Of a stretch of DNA of 64,000 nt, positions 25,642-34,963 are shown piece by piece (positions within the stretch are counted from its first letter, which is position 1; each line of letters opens with the position of its first letter). The stretch lies in the NCBI GenBank assembly GCA_946408825.1, contig CAMJTU010000001.1:1-64000 (forward strand), in the 5' to 3' direction. This DNA is from an uncultured Planctomycetaceae bacterium. Its GTDB lineage: Bacteria; Planctomycetota; Planctomycetia; Pirellulales; Thermoguttaceae. The position numbers and the translations under genes are program-made. The notes under the pieces were generated by a model that saw only the letters and a program-made list of their open reading frames with translations, made no database searches and had not been told where the DNA came from.

Positions 25642-26549
25642 TCGAGCTTGAAATTGACGTCTAGGGGATAACTGGCGGTTGTCGCCAGAGAAAGGAGAAC
25701 TTCGTTGGGCCCCGCGGAAACTTTTTTGACTGTTCCCGAAAGATCGCCTACGGCGATTCCGTAACCTTTCCAAGACGTACTCGAACTTACGCTTTCAAAT
25801 TCATATCCCGCGTTGATGTTGAGGTTTTTAATCTCGAATCTCGTTCCCTGGATGAACTGGTCGTAGAAATCGCCGACGTTTTCGGCGTACAATTCGCCGT
25901 TGACGTATACGTCAAAGGAACCGATATTGCTTTCCTTAATATCCGTGACGCCCTGCTCGTAAAGGAGCTTGGCGTCAAGTTTGAAGTTGACGTCCAACTT
26001 GTAATTGGGAACGTCAAAATCGACGGAGATAGCGTCGCTCGTTTGAGACGATTGGACTTGACCGTCGACATAAAGTTCGGCGCCGACCGTGTAATAGTAG
26101 ACGGCTCCTTTTACCGGGGCGTCGACATAGGAGGCGTCATCCACGCTTGCGAGGGGCGCGTACGGGCCGTCGAGACTTGCGCTTCGATAGACCGTGTATC
26201 GGTTGGCGCCTGCGACTTCGTTCCACGTCAGCTCGACGACGTTTGCCGGAGACTTTGAACCCGAAACGATCGGAGCGTCGACGATTGCCGTTTGAGGCGA
26301 CCCAAGGTCGCTTCCCGTCGCCGCGCTGACGTTAACGAGCGCGTCAAGCGGTATTGGACTCTCCTTCGGCCGGTTGACCGGGACGTATTCGGAAACGAGA
26401 GCCGTCGTCGGCGCGGATATCTCGCCGACCGAAAGGAGCGCTCGAGCCTCCAGCGGCTCAAGTCGAAGCAATCGCGAGGACGGCGCCGTCGACGAAGAAG
26501 TTCGGGAATGAGAATGAAATTGAAAGCCCCGGAAAAGTCTTGAAAACAT
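25635..26549 (-). CDS. LEPR-XLL/FN3 surface protein, probably shortened
   Basis: 304 residues. The N-terminus has the planctomycete secreted-protein signature LRLEPLEARALLSV (about residues 28-42). A fibronectin-III-like domain follows at about residues 115-200 (VVELTWNEVAGANRYTVYRS, YYYTVGAEL). Then comes a repeat beginning NYKLDVNFKLDA (about residue 205) with DVYVNGELYAENVGDFYDQF. The last 11 residues, YPLDVNFKLDA, restart the same repeat and then hit a stop, so the array seems cut short after one full unit. GAGG precedes the ATG. Large relatives of this type are extracellular; this one is small and may be a decayed or trimmed version. Confidence 0.72.
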   Translation of the reverse strand: MFSRLFRGFQFHSHSRTSSSTAPSSRLLRLEPLEARALLSVGEISAPTTALVSEYVPVNRPKESPIPLDALVNVSAATGSDLGSPQTAIVDAPIVSGSKSPANVVELTWNEVAGANRYTVYRSASLDGPYAPLASVDDASYVDAPVKGAVYYYTVGAELYVDGQVQSSQTSDAISVDFDVPNYKLDVNFKLDAKLLYEQGVTDIKESNIGSFDVYVNGELYAENVGDFYDQFIQGTRFEIKNLNINAGYEFESVSSSTSWKGYGIAVGDLSGTVKKVSAGPNEVLLSLATTASYPLDVNFKLDA

Positions 26550-26994
26550 GTCGGATTACCTCAATCGTTGGAGGGAGCGCGGAGTCGGAGTTGAAATTTC
26601 ATTCGACTGTCTCCCCCGATTGCGTACACGGTTGAGTCTAGAAAGCGCCGTCTTTTTTGTCAAGGCTTGAAAAACGGTTTTCTTGAATTACTCTTGACGC
26701 TTTTACCAGCGCGGTCAGGGCCTGTGTTTTGCCAACGCGAAAAGGCGAAACGGATTCGCCGCAGACTTGCGGAACGGTAAAGATCGACGCGCGACCGAAG
26801 CCTTTCGTCATTTTTCGTCGACAAGAACGGTTCTGAAAAAGTGAAAAACGCGCTTTGCGATGTTGCGAGAGTAGGAGAGGTCGTTATAATAGCGCTAACT
26901 TGTTTTATAGAATCCTTCGAGTTTTGCCGCGCTGCGTGACGAAGCGTTTTCCGTCGGCAAACTCTGGAGTTGGACGTTTATTTGAGAGAGCGTT
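26550..26994. other. Divergent intergenic region
   Basis: About 445 bases between the divergent surface-protein and PfkB genes. It holds the promoter listed at 26863-26890 and the ribosome site of the minus-strand gene; no further gene is supported. Confidence 0.5.
26863..26890 (+). promoter_or_regulatory. Candidate promoter of the PfkB kinase gene
   Basis: TTGCGA, a 16-base spacer and TATAAT about 105 bases before the kinase start. A second TTGCGA overlaps slightly upstream. The same TTGCGA/TATAAT pair occurs before guaA. Confidence 0.5.
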
Positions 26995-27897
26995 ATGTCT
27001 CTGGTTACGTTGGGATCCGCCGCGTACGACACGCTTGATTCGCCCTTTGGCTCGCGAGTTCGAGCGCTGGGCGGCGCGGGCGTCTACGCGTCTTTTGCTG
27101 CGAGTTTCTTTACAGAGTCGCGTCTTATCGCCGTCGTCGGCGAGGATTGGAATCCTGAATATTCGGAGACGCTTCGATCGCGCGGCGTCGATCTTGCCGG
27201 ACTTGAGATTCGTTCCGGCGAAAAGACGATGAGCTGGCATGGAAGATACCCTGCCGATATGAACCGTTGCGACACGCTCGACATTCAGCTTAACGTAATG
27301 GACGGATACCGTCCGACGGCGCCCGAGGCGTGGAAGAACGCGCCCTATCTCCTGCTGGGCAACGGCGCGCCGGAAGCGGATATGTCGCTTCTCGACTCGA
27401 TGGAACGTCCGAAGCTTGTCATCGCCGACACGATGAATTTTTACATCGACAACGCGCGCGAGGCGCTCGAGACGCTCCTAAGACGTATCGACGGACTTAT
27501 CCTCAACGACGGCGAAGCGAGACAACTTACCGGCGTCGGCTCGACTCTCGACGCCGCTCGAAAGATTCTTGAAATGGGGCCCCGGTTCGTCGTGGTCAAA
27601 CGCGGCGAATATGGCGCTTTATGGATGAGCGAGAGCGAGCTTTATCTCGTCCCATCCTACCCGACGAGTAAGGTCGTCGATCCCACCGGCGCGGGCGATT
27701 CCTTTGCCGGCGCGATGATGGGAGTCCTTGCCGAGGCGCAGGACCTGACCCCCGCGAGTATCAAAAAAGCGCTTCTTTACGCGACCGTCGTCGCGAGTCT
27801 CAATATCGAAGGTTTCTCCTTGGAACGTTTTAGAAACGTCCGTCGCGAAGAAATCGAAGAGCGCGTCGCTAAATTCCGCGAATCGCTCGTCTACTGA
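26995..27897 (+). CDS. PfkB-family carbohydrate kinase
   Basis: 300 residues, ribokinase/PfkB fold. N-terminal GGAGVYASFAAS (substrate-binding Gly motif) near residue 26 and the ATP/anion-hole motif DPTGAGDSFAGAMMG near residue 225, with the catalytic Asp in GAGD. Substrate may be a sugar or nucleoside; the neighbouring helicase cluster gives no clue. Cytoplasmic, transcribed from the promoter upstream. GAGAG precedes the ATG. Confidence 0.9.
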   Translation: MSLVTLGSAAYDTLDSPFGSRVRALGGAGVYASFAASFFTESRLIAVVGEDWNPEYSETLRSRGVDLAGLEIRSGEKTMSWHGRYPADMNRCDTLDIQLNVMDGYRPTAPEAWKNAPYLLLGNGAPEADMSLLDSMERPKLVIADTMNFYIDNAREALETLLRRIDGLILNDGEARQLTGVGSTLDAARKILEMGPRFVVVKRGEYGALWMSESELYLVPSYPTSKVVDPTGAGDSFAGAMMGVLAEAQDLTPASIKKALLYATVVASLNIEGFSLERFRNVRREEIEERVAKFRESLVY

Positions 27898-28145
27898 CTC
27901 GCCCTCGGTTTTCCCGTCCTGCGGCGTCGCGCCGACGCGCGTCGCCGCGATTTAGTATAAGCCGACCTCCCCGCGTGTTCCGTCTCAGGCGAACGCCGAC
28001 GGAACCCTGACATATTGGGCGCGCGCCCTTCGCGCCGGAGGTCGAACGCGGTCGTATTTGACGACGTCTTCGAATCGGACGCCTATTTGCGTCGCCGAGG
28101 TCGATTGCGTCGTTCCGCGTTCTATTTTGCACAAGGAAATATAAT

Positions 28146-30767
28146 TTGGCTAAGAGTAATGATTCTGACGCGGCTCCCCGTAGTCCGCGTCGCCGACGTT
28201 CTGATTATCGTAGCCCGCAAAAAAACTTCCAATGGGACTCTGTCGACGACCAAATTCAAGAAGACATGCTTGAGCCGGTCGAGCCGCCCAAGGCTAAGAA
28301 AAGCCGCGGACGCCGTCCCGAGCACGTCGCGGACACGCGCTATGTAAACGCCTCCGATTCTAACGACGTTTTCGCCCCCGTCAAAAAGAAGACCGTCAAG
28401 GTTAAGCAGGCGAAAGATTACGCCAGTTTCGTCGCGGAAGTCGGCGACGACGAAATCGATCCTTACGCTATCCCAAGCTATGGTTCGACCCGTCTGACTC
28501 ACGGCGACGAAGAACTCGTCGAAGAGCTTGCCGCGCAGTCCGACCGCGCGCCGCGCGGACGGCGTAAAAACGCGCCGAATTCTTTCTCCGACGCGACCGA
28601 CGAAAATTCTCAGCGTCCTGTCAAAAAAGACGCGGCGAAACGTCCTCAAGAGCCTTCGAAGCCCGTTAAGGGGGCGACAAACGCGTCGACGCCTAAGAAC
28701 GGCGGCGCGGCGGCGAAAGATACCGCGTCCTTTGAGAACCTCGCCGACATGACGCGCAAGGCGCAAGAGACGCTTAATTCCGTCGACCTTAAGAACGTCG
28801 CGAAATCGGGCAAAAAAGGCGGCGCTTCCAGCGTAGAGACGCTTGCGTCCGCGATCAAGACGCTCGTGGGCGTCAATCTCAACCTCCTTGAACTGCTCTC
28901 CGGTTTCATGGCGGAAAAGCCGGAAGCCAAGAAAGAGGACAAGAAGACGGACGTCCAACCCGCCGCCGCGCAGCAACGCGGTCCCGGAAAATCGAAGAAT
29001 AACGACGGGGAAACGGAAAAGCAGGACGCGTCCGAAGCGAAAAGACCAACGGGGCGCCGTCAGCGTCGCGCCGAGCCGGACGCCGTCGAAGAGGCCGCCC
29101 CCGCGCCCAAGAAAAACAACCCCGCTAAAGACGAGTCCGATCGCCGCGATCGCCGTTCCGCGCAGGCCGATCAAAAGCGAAACGCCGTCGAAGACGACGC
29201 CGACGCGTACGATCCCTTTGCGTTCTGGGAAAGCATTGAAGACGACGAATCGCCGATTGATTCTCAGCCTGTAAAACACGGCGGACGTTCCGCGCGCGCG
29301 CGAATCGACGACGCGGAAGCCGATCTTGACGAAAACGTCGAGGTCGGGTCAAAAAAAAAATCGGCGCGTCCCCAACGGAATCAAGCGTCGCCGAAGAATT
29401 CAGAACTGAACGTCGACAACGACGCGAGTCGGTCTCAAGACGACGCCGGTTCTGAACAGTCGAGTCGTCGCGGTCGACGGACGCGCGACGCCGAGCCCGT
29501 GGAAGACGAAGCGTCCGAAGATTTCGAGGATAAGCCCGAAACGAAGACGCTCCGTAAATTTGGCTCGCTCAAGCTCAAAAAAGAGACGTTAAAAGCGCTC
29601 CAAGCGATGGGGTATTCGGAGCCGTCGCCAATTCAAGCCGGCACGATTCCGACGATTCAAAAGGGCGTCGACGTCATGGGACAGGCGCGAACCGGCACGG
29701 GCAAGACGGCGGCGTTTATGATTCCGATCGTCGAGGGCGTCGCGGAGTGCGAGCCTGTCGGCGCGCCCTTAGCGGTCGCGGTGACCCCGACGCGCGAGCT
29801 CGCGGTTCAAGTTTGCGACGAAACGCGGAAGATCGCACGATTTTACAATCTGAGCGTCGCCGCGTGTTACGGCGGCAAACCGTTGGCGTCGCAGGTCGAG
29901 GCGCTGCGCAAAGGCGTCGATATTCTCGTCGGAACGCCAGGTCGCATCATCGACCTTGCCAAACGCGGCGCGCTGTCGCTCGGTTCCGCGCGCTGGGTCG
30001 TGCTCGACGAGGCGGATCGGATGCTCGACATCGGTTTCCGGCCCGACGTCGAACGAATTTTGCGCAAAACGCCGAGTTCGCGTCAGACGCTGCTCTTCAG
30101 CGCGACCCTCCCGCCGCCCGTCGTGAGCCTCGCCAAGAAGTACATGAAGGAGCCTGAGCAGTTCGATTTTAGCTACAACGACGTGGCGGCCGACACGATC
30201 GAACAGTACTATTTGACCGTCGATCAGGATCGGAAATTCGACGCGCTCACGCGGCTTATCGAGGTTCAGAATCCGCGTCAAACGATCGTCTTCTGTCGCA
30301 CAAAGCGTCATGTCGACGTCGTCGCGCGGCGCCTTACGGCGAAGTTTCCGCATGTCGAAGCGATCCACGGCGATTTACCGCAGAGCAAACGCGATCGAAT
30401 CATGCGCGATTTTCGCGCCGAGAAGACGAAGATTCTCGTCGCGACGGACGTCGTCGGTCGCGGCATCGACGTTTCGTCTGTCTCGCACATCATAAACTAC
30501 GACGTCCCGCAGTACTGCGACGACTACGTTCACCGCGTCGGACGCGCGGGGCGCATGGGGCGCGACGGGGTCGCGTTTACGCTTGTGACGGCTGAAGAGG
30601 GCGCGGAACTTACGCGGATCGAAATCCGAATCAACCGACTCTTAGAACGTTACGAGTTGCCTGATTTTGAGGCGTTCTCGCGCCCGAAAGAAAACGAAGA
30701 CGCGGAACCGCCCGAGCGCAAGCCCGTTTTCGGACGCTATGTTCGTCGCGTGAGCCGAGCGCTTTGA
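28146..30767 (+). CDS. DEAD-box RNA helicase with long disordered N-terminus
   Basis: 873 residues. The first ~465 residues are low-complexity, rich in Lys, Asp, Glu, Ser and Arg, with no folded domain. The helicase core follows: Q motif (FGSLKLKKETL, PSPIQAG), Walker A ARTGTGKT, PTRELAVQ, TPGRI, DEAD box VLDEADRMLDIGF, SAT motif FSATLP, and C-terminal VATDVVGRGIDV with HRVGRAGRMGR. It belongs to the RhlE/CsdA group that remodels ribosomal or mRNA structure. The start is TTG with AAGGAAA seven bases upstream. It heads a run of seven co-directional genes ending with hisB. The long tail is unlike the family's usual 400-500 residues and could mediate RNA binding or condensate formation; this is inference. 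Confidence 0.93.
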   Translation: MAKSNDSDAAPRSPRRRRSDYRSPQKNFQWDSVDDQIQEDMLEPVEPPKAKKSRGRRPEHVADTRYVNASDSNDVFAPVKKKTVKVKQAKDYASFVAEVGDDEIDPYAIPSYGSTRLTHGDEELVEELAAQSDRAPRGRRKNAPNSFSDATDENSQRPVKKDAAKRPQEPSKPVKGATNASTPKNGGAAAKDTASFENLADMTRKAQETLNSVDLKNVAKSGKKGGASSVETLASAIKTLVGVNLNLLELLSGFMAEKPEAKKEDKKTDVQPAAAQQRGPGKSKNNDGETEKQDASEAKRPTGRRQRRAEPDAVEEAAPAPKKNNPAKDESDRRDRRSAQADQKRNAVEDDADAYDPFAFWESIEDDESPIDSQPVKHGGRSARARIDDAEADLDENVEVGSKKKSARPQRNQASPKNSELNVDNDASRSQDDAGSEQSSRRGRRTRDAEPVEDEASEDFEDKPETKTLRKFGSLKLKKETLKALQAMGYSEPSPIQAGTIPTIQKGVDVMGQARTGTGKTAAFMIPIVEGVAECEPVGAPLAVAVTPTRELAVQVCDETRKIARFYNLSVAACYGGKPLASQVEALRKGVDILVGTPGRIIDLAKRGALSLGSARWVVLDEADRMLDIGFRPDVERILRKTPSSRQTLLFSATLPPPVVSLAKKYMKEPEQFDFSYNDVAADTIEQYYLTVDQDRKFDALTRLIEVQNPRQTIVFCRTKRHVDVVARRLTAKFPHVEAIHGDLPQSKRDRIMRDFRAEKTKILVATDVVGRGIDVSSVSHIINYDVPQYCDDYVHRVGRAGRMGRDGVAFTLVTAEEGAELTRIEIRINRLLERYELPDFEAFSRPKENEDAEPPERKPVFGRYVRRVSRAL

Positions 30768-30821
30768 TCATTGTCGCGAATCTTTACTTTGCGGCTTCCT
30801 TTGTTCGAGCATAGTTTGAAA

Positions 30822-31277
30822 ATGGTCGATTCATCGAGTAAAACGAGAACGGAATGGTACGACGAGTGCGTCGCGCTGCAGCAGGACGGCGACCTTGCCG
30901 CCGCCGTTTCTGAACTTAAAAAACTTGTGGAAGCGCATCCCGACTACGGGTTGGCGCGTCTTGCGCTCGGCGTCTTTCTCTATCAGAAGGGAGACGAAGA
31001 GGGCGCGCTCGAGGCGCTCAAGGAGGCGTGCGAACTTGAACAGGACGACCCCTTCTACTTCACCGCGCTCAGCGCCGTCGCGATTAAGCTCGGCGACCAC
31101 GAGCGCGCCGAGGCCGCGCTAATGCAGGCGCAGGAGATTCGTATCGCCGCGCAGATCAAAAAAATGCGGGAGCTTCGCGATCAGGAAAACGCCGCGCGCG
31201 AGGAACGCGATCGCGAACGCGAACGCGCGGGGCAGTCCGCGCAGGACGAGTCGAACGGCGGCGGGGCTGATTCGTAA
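30822..31277 (+). CDS. TPR protein with C-terminal charged coiled coil
   Basis: 151 residues. Two to three tetratricopeptide repeats (GDLAAAVSELKKLVEAHPDYGLARLALG, split over residues about 20-85) followed by a very charged helix rich in Glu/Arg (about residues 108-140) and a short Gly/Ser tail. Likely a cytoplasmic adaptor. It lies 55 bases after the helicase and 28 bases before a response regulator, so it may serve that regulator. No ribosome site is obvious. Confidence 0.75.
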   Translation: MVDSSSKTRTEWYDECVALQQDGDLAAAVSELKKLVEAHPDYGLARLALGVFLYQKGDEEGALEALKEACELEQDDPFYFTALSAVAIKLGDHERAEAALMQAQEIRIAAQIKKMRELRDQENAAREERDRERERAGQSAQDESNGGGADS

Positions 31278-31304
31278 CGACGTATGACAGAGGAGAAACA
31301 AACG

Positions 31305-31766
31305 ATGTTTGAACAGCGGCGCAACGCCCGGATTTTGATCGCCGACGACGAGCCGGTCAATCGCGAACTTCTCGAAGCGTTTTTGGCTGACCACGATTAT
31401 GACCTTGAGTTTGCCGAAGACGGGCAGGAAACGCTTGAAAAAGCAGTTTCGTTCGAGCCCGATCTGATTCTGCTCGACGTTATGATGCCGAAATTCAGCG
31501 GATTTGAGGTCTGCGAGAAACTCAAGAGCGACCCCAAGACGTGCGGCGTGATGATTCTCATGGTCACGGCGTTGAACGAACTTGGCGACGTGGAACGCGC
31601 CGTTTCCGTCGGCTGCGACGACTATCTGAGCAAGCCGATCCACAAGTTTGAACTCGTCATCCGCGTCGAGAATCTTCTCAAACTGCGCGCCGTGACCGAC
31701 GAACTTGAACGTCTCCGGCGTTATATTGATTCCATGGAAGATTCGCTCACGCCTCGAAAGAATTGA
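31305..31766 (+). CDS. Single-domain response regulator
   Basis: 153 residues, one receiver domain followed by a short helix. Phosphorylation site Asp in LLDVMMPKF, the acidic pair in IADDEP, the Thr of MVTAL and the Lys of LSKPIHK are all present. There is no output domain, so it acts by protein contact. AGAGGAG precedes the chosen ATG by nine bases; the ATG at 31284 is less well placed. No histidine kinase gene is near. Confidence 0.88.
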   Translation: MFEQRRNARILIADDEPVNRELLEAFLADHDYDLEFAEDGQETLEKAVSFEPDLILLDVMMPKFSGFEVCEKLKSDPKTCGVMILMVTALNELGDVERAVSVGCDDYLSKPIHKFELVIRVENLLKLRAVTDELERLRRYIDSMEDSLTPRKN

Positions 31767-31785
31767 TCGAATTACGGTTCAAACG

Positions 31786-32721
31786 ATGACTGACCTTCAT
31801 GGCGATCTCGGCGCGGTTCCGGCTCCGAATTTTTTGGCGCGGGCGCGCGCGTGGTTCTTCGCGGCGCGTCCCGATTCCTTCGTCGCGTCCTCCATGCCCG
31901 TCCTTTCCACGCTGGCGCTTGCGTGGCGAGACTGCGACCACGGGCGTTCCGGTTCATTTCTAATCGCGCCCGCGATCTGTTGTTTATTTTTCGCCGTTTT
32001 AGGTCAGGCTGCGGCGAACCTTATGAACGACTATTCAGATTATAGAACCGGCGCGAATCCTTCGATACGCGAAACAAACGAGAAGATTGGCGTCGTGAAT
32101 CGGCGTTCGCTCCTTTTTGCCGCGCTCCTCCTGTTCTTTATCGCCGTCGCGTTTGGCGCGGCGACGATTCCTTACGGCGGGACGACGATAATCTTCGCGG
32201 GGTTGATTCTCGGAGCGATTTGCCTCCTTTACAGCGTCGGACCGTTCCCCCTTTCCGAGATAGGGCTGGGCGATCTCGCCGTTTTCGTAACGTTTGGCCT
32301 TGGCGCGACGGTCTTCACGTACTACCTCCAGACGTCGCTTTTTTCCGTCGACGCGCTCGCGCTGGGCGTCGTTTACGGGCTTGCGATCAACAATATCCTC
32401 GTGGCGAACAACTTCGCGGATTACGAGGAGGATCGTTCTATCGGGAAGAAAACGACGATCGTTCTGTTAGGCAAACGATTTGGACGCGCGCTCTACTTGG
32501 CGTCGGGGATCGTCGTGACGATCGTCCTCGGCGCGTTTTACACGTCGCGAGGTCTTTGGGGCTTTTTCTCGATCCTGTCCCTCGCGCTCTACGTCGCGTC
32601 CTTTGCGCGCGCGTACGCGACGACCGGTCGTCCCGACTACACGAAGAAAGTCGGGCTCGCGCAGGCGGGCATGAGCGTCGCGATCCTAGGCGCGACGATT
32701 CCTTTGGCGATTCTATTCTAA
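31786..32721 (+). CDS. UbiA-family prenyltransferase, MenA-like paralog
   Basis: Polytopic membrane protein of 311 residues. First Asp-rich motif NDYSDYRTGA near residue 85, second motif NNFADYEEDRSIGKKT near residue 210. It is a diverged relative of the following gene: the MenA hallmark GPARAV after the first motif is missing, replaced by NEKIGVVNRRSL. It may prenylate a different aromatic acceptor, or form a partner or regulator of MenA. It sits 20 bases after the response regulator and 36 bases before menA. Confidence 0.82.
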   Translation: MTDLHGDLGAVPAPNFLARARAWFFAARPDSFVASSMPVLSTLALAWRDCDHGRSGSFLIAPAICCLFFAVLGQAAANLMNDYSDYRTGANPSIRETNEKIGVVNRRSLLFAALLLFFIAVAFGAATIPYGGTTIIFAGLILGAICLLYSVGPFPLSEIGLGDLAVFVTFGLGATVFTYYLQTSLFSVDALALGVVYGLAINNILVANNFADYEEDRSIGKKTTIVLLGKRFGRALYLASGIVVTIVLGAFYTSRGLWGFFSILSLALYVASFARAYATTGRPDYTKKVGLAQAGMSVAILGATIPLAILF

Positions 32722-32757
32722 GACCGCCGTTTTTTGAGGCGGAAGGACGTCGAGTTT

Positions 32758-33741
32758 ATGGCGAGTAAGAAAAGCGGATCCGTTCGGAAAAACGGGAAGA
32801 AAACGACCGCGCCCGGCGCGCCTTCGCCGGTCGACGCGTGGATTCTTGCGGCGCGTCCTAAGACGCTCGCCGCCGCGAGTTCGCCGGTGATCGTCGCGCT
32901 TGCCCTCGCGTACCGCGATATTATCGAAGGACGCGCGCGGACCGACTGCTTTCTCATGGCGCCGGCGCTCTGCTGTTTAGCGTTTGCCGTTCTTGCGCAG
33001 GTCGCCGCAAATTTCATCAACGACTACGCGGATTATAAGAAAGGAACCGACACGGAGAAGCGCAAAGGACCGGCGCGCGCCGTCGCAAGCGGCTGGATTA
33101 CGCCGCGCGCGATGCTGATCGGAACCTTCGTCGCGCTTGGCGCGGCGTGTCTTTTCGGGTTGGCGACGCTTCCTTTCGCGGGCGCGCTCGGCTGGGGACG
33201 GCTCGTAGCGGTCGGGGTCGCGTGCTGCGTTTTCTGCGTTCTCTACAGCGCGGGACCGCTTCCTCTGGCGTATATTGGACTCGGCGACGTCTTGGTCGTC
33301 GCGTTTTTCGGGCTCGTAGCGGTCTGTTTTACCTACGGTGTTCAGACGGAACGCATAACGCTGGACGCGGTTCTGACGGGGACGGCGATAGGGTTTGCCG
33401 CCGACAACATTTTGGTCGCGAACAATTATCGCGACCGAGACGAGGATCGCGCCGCGAAGAAATATACGTTGATCGCGATCTTTGGGGAACGCTTTGGGCG
33501 TTATTTTTACCTCGTGAACGGCGTGATTGTCGTCGCGCTTCTGGCGACGGTCTTCGAGCGACGCGACCTGTGGAACGGCGTCGTTCTCGGCGCGCTGGTC
33601 GTTTATTTCGCGCTGCACCTTTGGGCGTGGCGGACGCTTTCTCGAATTCGAGAAGGGCAAGGACTTGTTCGCGTTTTAGCGATGAGTTCGCAAAATCTGC
33701 TGATACTGAGCGTTATGCTGGCGATTGGCGTCGCCTTATGA
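32758..33741 (+). CDS. menA: 1,4-dihydroxy-2-naphthoate polyprenyltransferase
   Basis: 327 residues, membrane-embedded UbiA-type enzyme that attaches the prenyl tail in menaquinone synthesis. The motif NDYADYKKGTDTEKRKGPARA (Asp-rich site plus the GPARAV signature, residues about 92-112) is characteristic of MenA, and NNYRDRDEDRAAKKYTL supplies the second Asp-rich site. The N-terminus carries a Lys/Ser-rich stretch before the first helix. No other menaquinone genes are in the window. Confidence 0.88.
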   Translation: MASKKSGSVRKNGKKTTAPGAPSPVDAWILAARPKTLAAASSPVIVALALAYRDIIEGRARTDCFLMAPALCCLAFAVLAQVAANFINDYADYKKGTDTEKRKGPARAVASGWITPRAMLIGTFVALGAACLFGLATLPFAGALGWGRLVAVGVACCVFCVLYSAGPLPLAYIGLGDVLVVAFFGLVAVCFTYGVQTERITLDAVLTGTAIGFAADNILVANNYRDRDEDRAAKKYTLIAIFGERFGRYFYLVNGVIVVALLATVFERRDLWNGVVLGALVVYFALHLWAWRTLSRIREGQGLVRVLAMSSQNLLILSVMLAIGVAL

Positions 33742-33781
33742 CGACGTCGACGAAAGCGGCGCGGACCGTAGGTTAGAGAAG

Positions 33782-34918
33782 ATGAGTTTAGTCAGACCAA
33801 ATATTGAAGCGATGGCGGGCTACGTGCCCGGCGAGCAGCCGAAAGAGGGCGAAGCGGTTAAGCTCAATACGAACGAGAATCCGTATCGCGCGTCGGAAAA
33901 GGCGTACGACGCGATTCGCGCGGTCGCGGATCGGGGACTGTCGCGATATCCGAACGCGGCGGGACAGGCGTTCCGCGAAGCGGCGGCGGAGGTTTATGGC
34001 GTCGAGCCGGATTGGATTATGTGCGGCAACGGCAGCGACGATATTCTCACGATTCTCACCCGAACTTTCGTCGGCGAAAATCAGGTTCTGCGCCTCCCTT
34101 ATCCGAGTTACATCCTCTACAAATCGCTCGCGGAAATCCAAGGCGCGCGGAGCGAAGAAGTGCGCTTTCTCGACGACTGGACGCTCCCCGACGATTTCGC
34201 GACGCCTCCGAAACCTGACGCCGACGCGCCTCATCGCGTCCATTCCCTTGGAAACGTCAAGCCCGAGGATTTGAAGCTCGTTTACCTTCCGAACCCGAAC
34301 AGTCCGTCGGGAACGCGAATTTCAAACGACCAAATCATGAAGATCGCCGACTCCTTGCCATGTCCGCTCGTGATCGACGAGGCGTATGCCGATTTTGCGG
34401 GCGAGAACTGCGTCGAGCTCGTTAAGAAGAACCCGCGCGTTATCATTTCGCGCACGATGAGCAAGTCGTACGCGCTCGCGGGACTGCGCTTCGGCTTTAT
34501 GATCGCGCGTCCCGAGACGATCGCCGAGACGTTTAAAGTCAAGGATTCGTACAACTGCGACGCGCTCTCGATCGCCGCCGCGACCGCCGCGATTCAGGAT
34601 CGAGAATGGCTCGCCGCGACGACGAAGAAGATCGTCGCGACCCGCGCGCGTCTCATGACGCGGATGCGCGAACTGGGGTTTACCGTGCCGGAGTCCCGCG
34701 CCAACTTTACGTGGAACGTTTTTCCCAACGCGGGAACGCTCCACAAAGACTTGTATTCATACCTTAAGCAAAACGGGTATCTCGTTCGGCACATGGACTA
34801 TCCGGGCTATGGCGACGGTCTGCGAATCAGCGTCGGGACGGACGAGGATACGGATCGATGTCTCGCGCTTGTCGAACGTTATCTCAACGACGTCGGACGG
34901 CGAAGCGCGGGCGCGTAA
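33782..34918 (+). CDS. hisC: Histidinol-phosphate aminotransferase
   Basis: 378 residues, PLP-dependent aminotransferase, seventh step of histidine biosynthesis. Marks: NTNENPYRAS near the N-terminus, PNPNSPSGT, VIDEAYADFAGE (Asp to PLP pyridine nitrogen), and the Lys in RTMSKSYALAG with GLRFGF after it. It starts 40 bases after menA and is followed 45 bases later by hisB. The start at 33782 is set at MSLVRPNIEAM, the usual N-terminus of the family. Confidence 0.94.
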   Translation: MSLVRPNIEAMAGYVPGEQPKEGEAVKLNTNENPYRASEKAYDAIRAVADRGLSRYPNAAGQAFREAAAEVYGVEPDWIMCGNGSDDILTILTRTFVGENQVLRLPYPSYILYKSLAEIQGARSEEVRFLDDWTLPDDFATPPKPDADAPHRVHSLGNVKPEDLKLVYLPNPNSPSGTRISNDQIMKIADSLPCPLVIDEAYADFAGENCVELVKKNPRVIISRTMSKSYALAGLRFGFMIARPETIAETFKVKDSYNCDALSIAAATAAIQDREWLAATTKKIVATRARLMTRMRELGFTVPESRANFTWNVFPNAGTLHKDLYSYLKQNGYLVRHMDYPGYGDGLRISVGTDEDTDRCLALVERYLNDVGRRSAGA

Positions 34919-34963
34919 GCGTCTGCGACGACGGAAAACCTTTTAAAATCAGGAGACGCGCTT

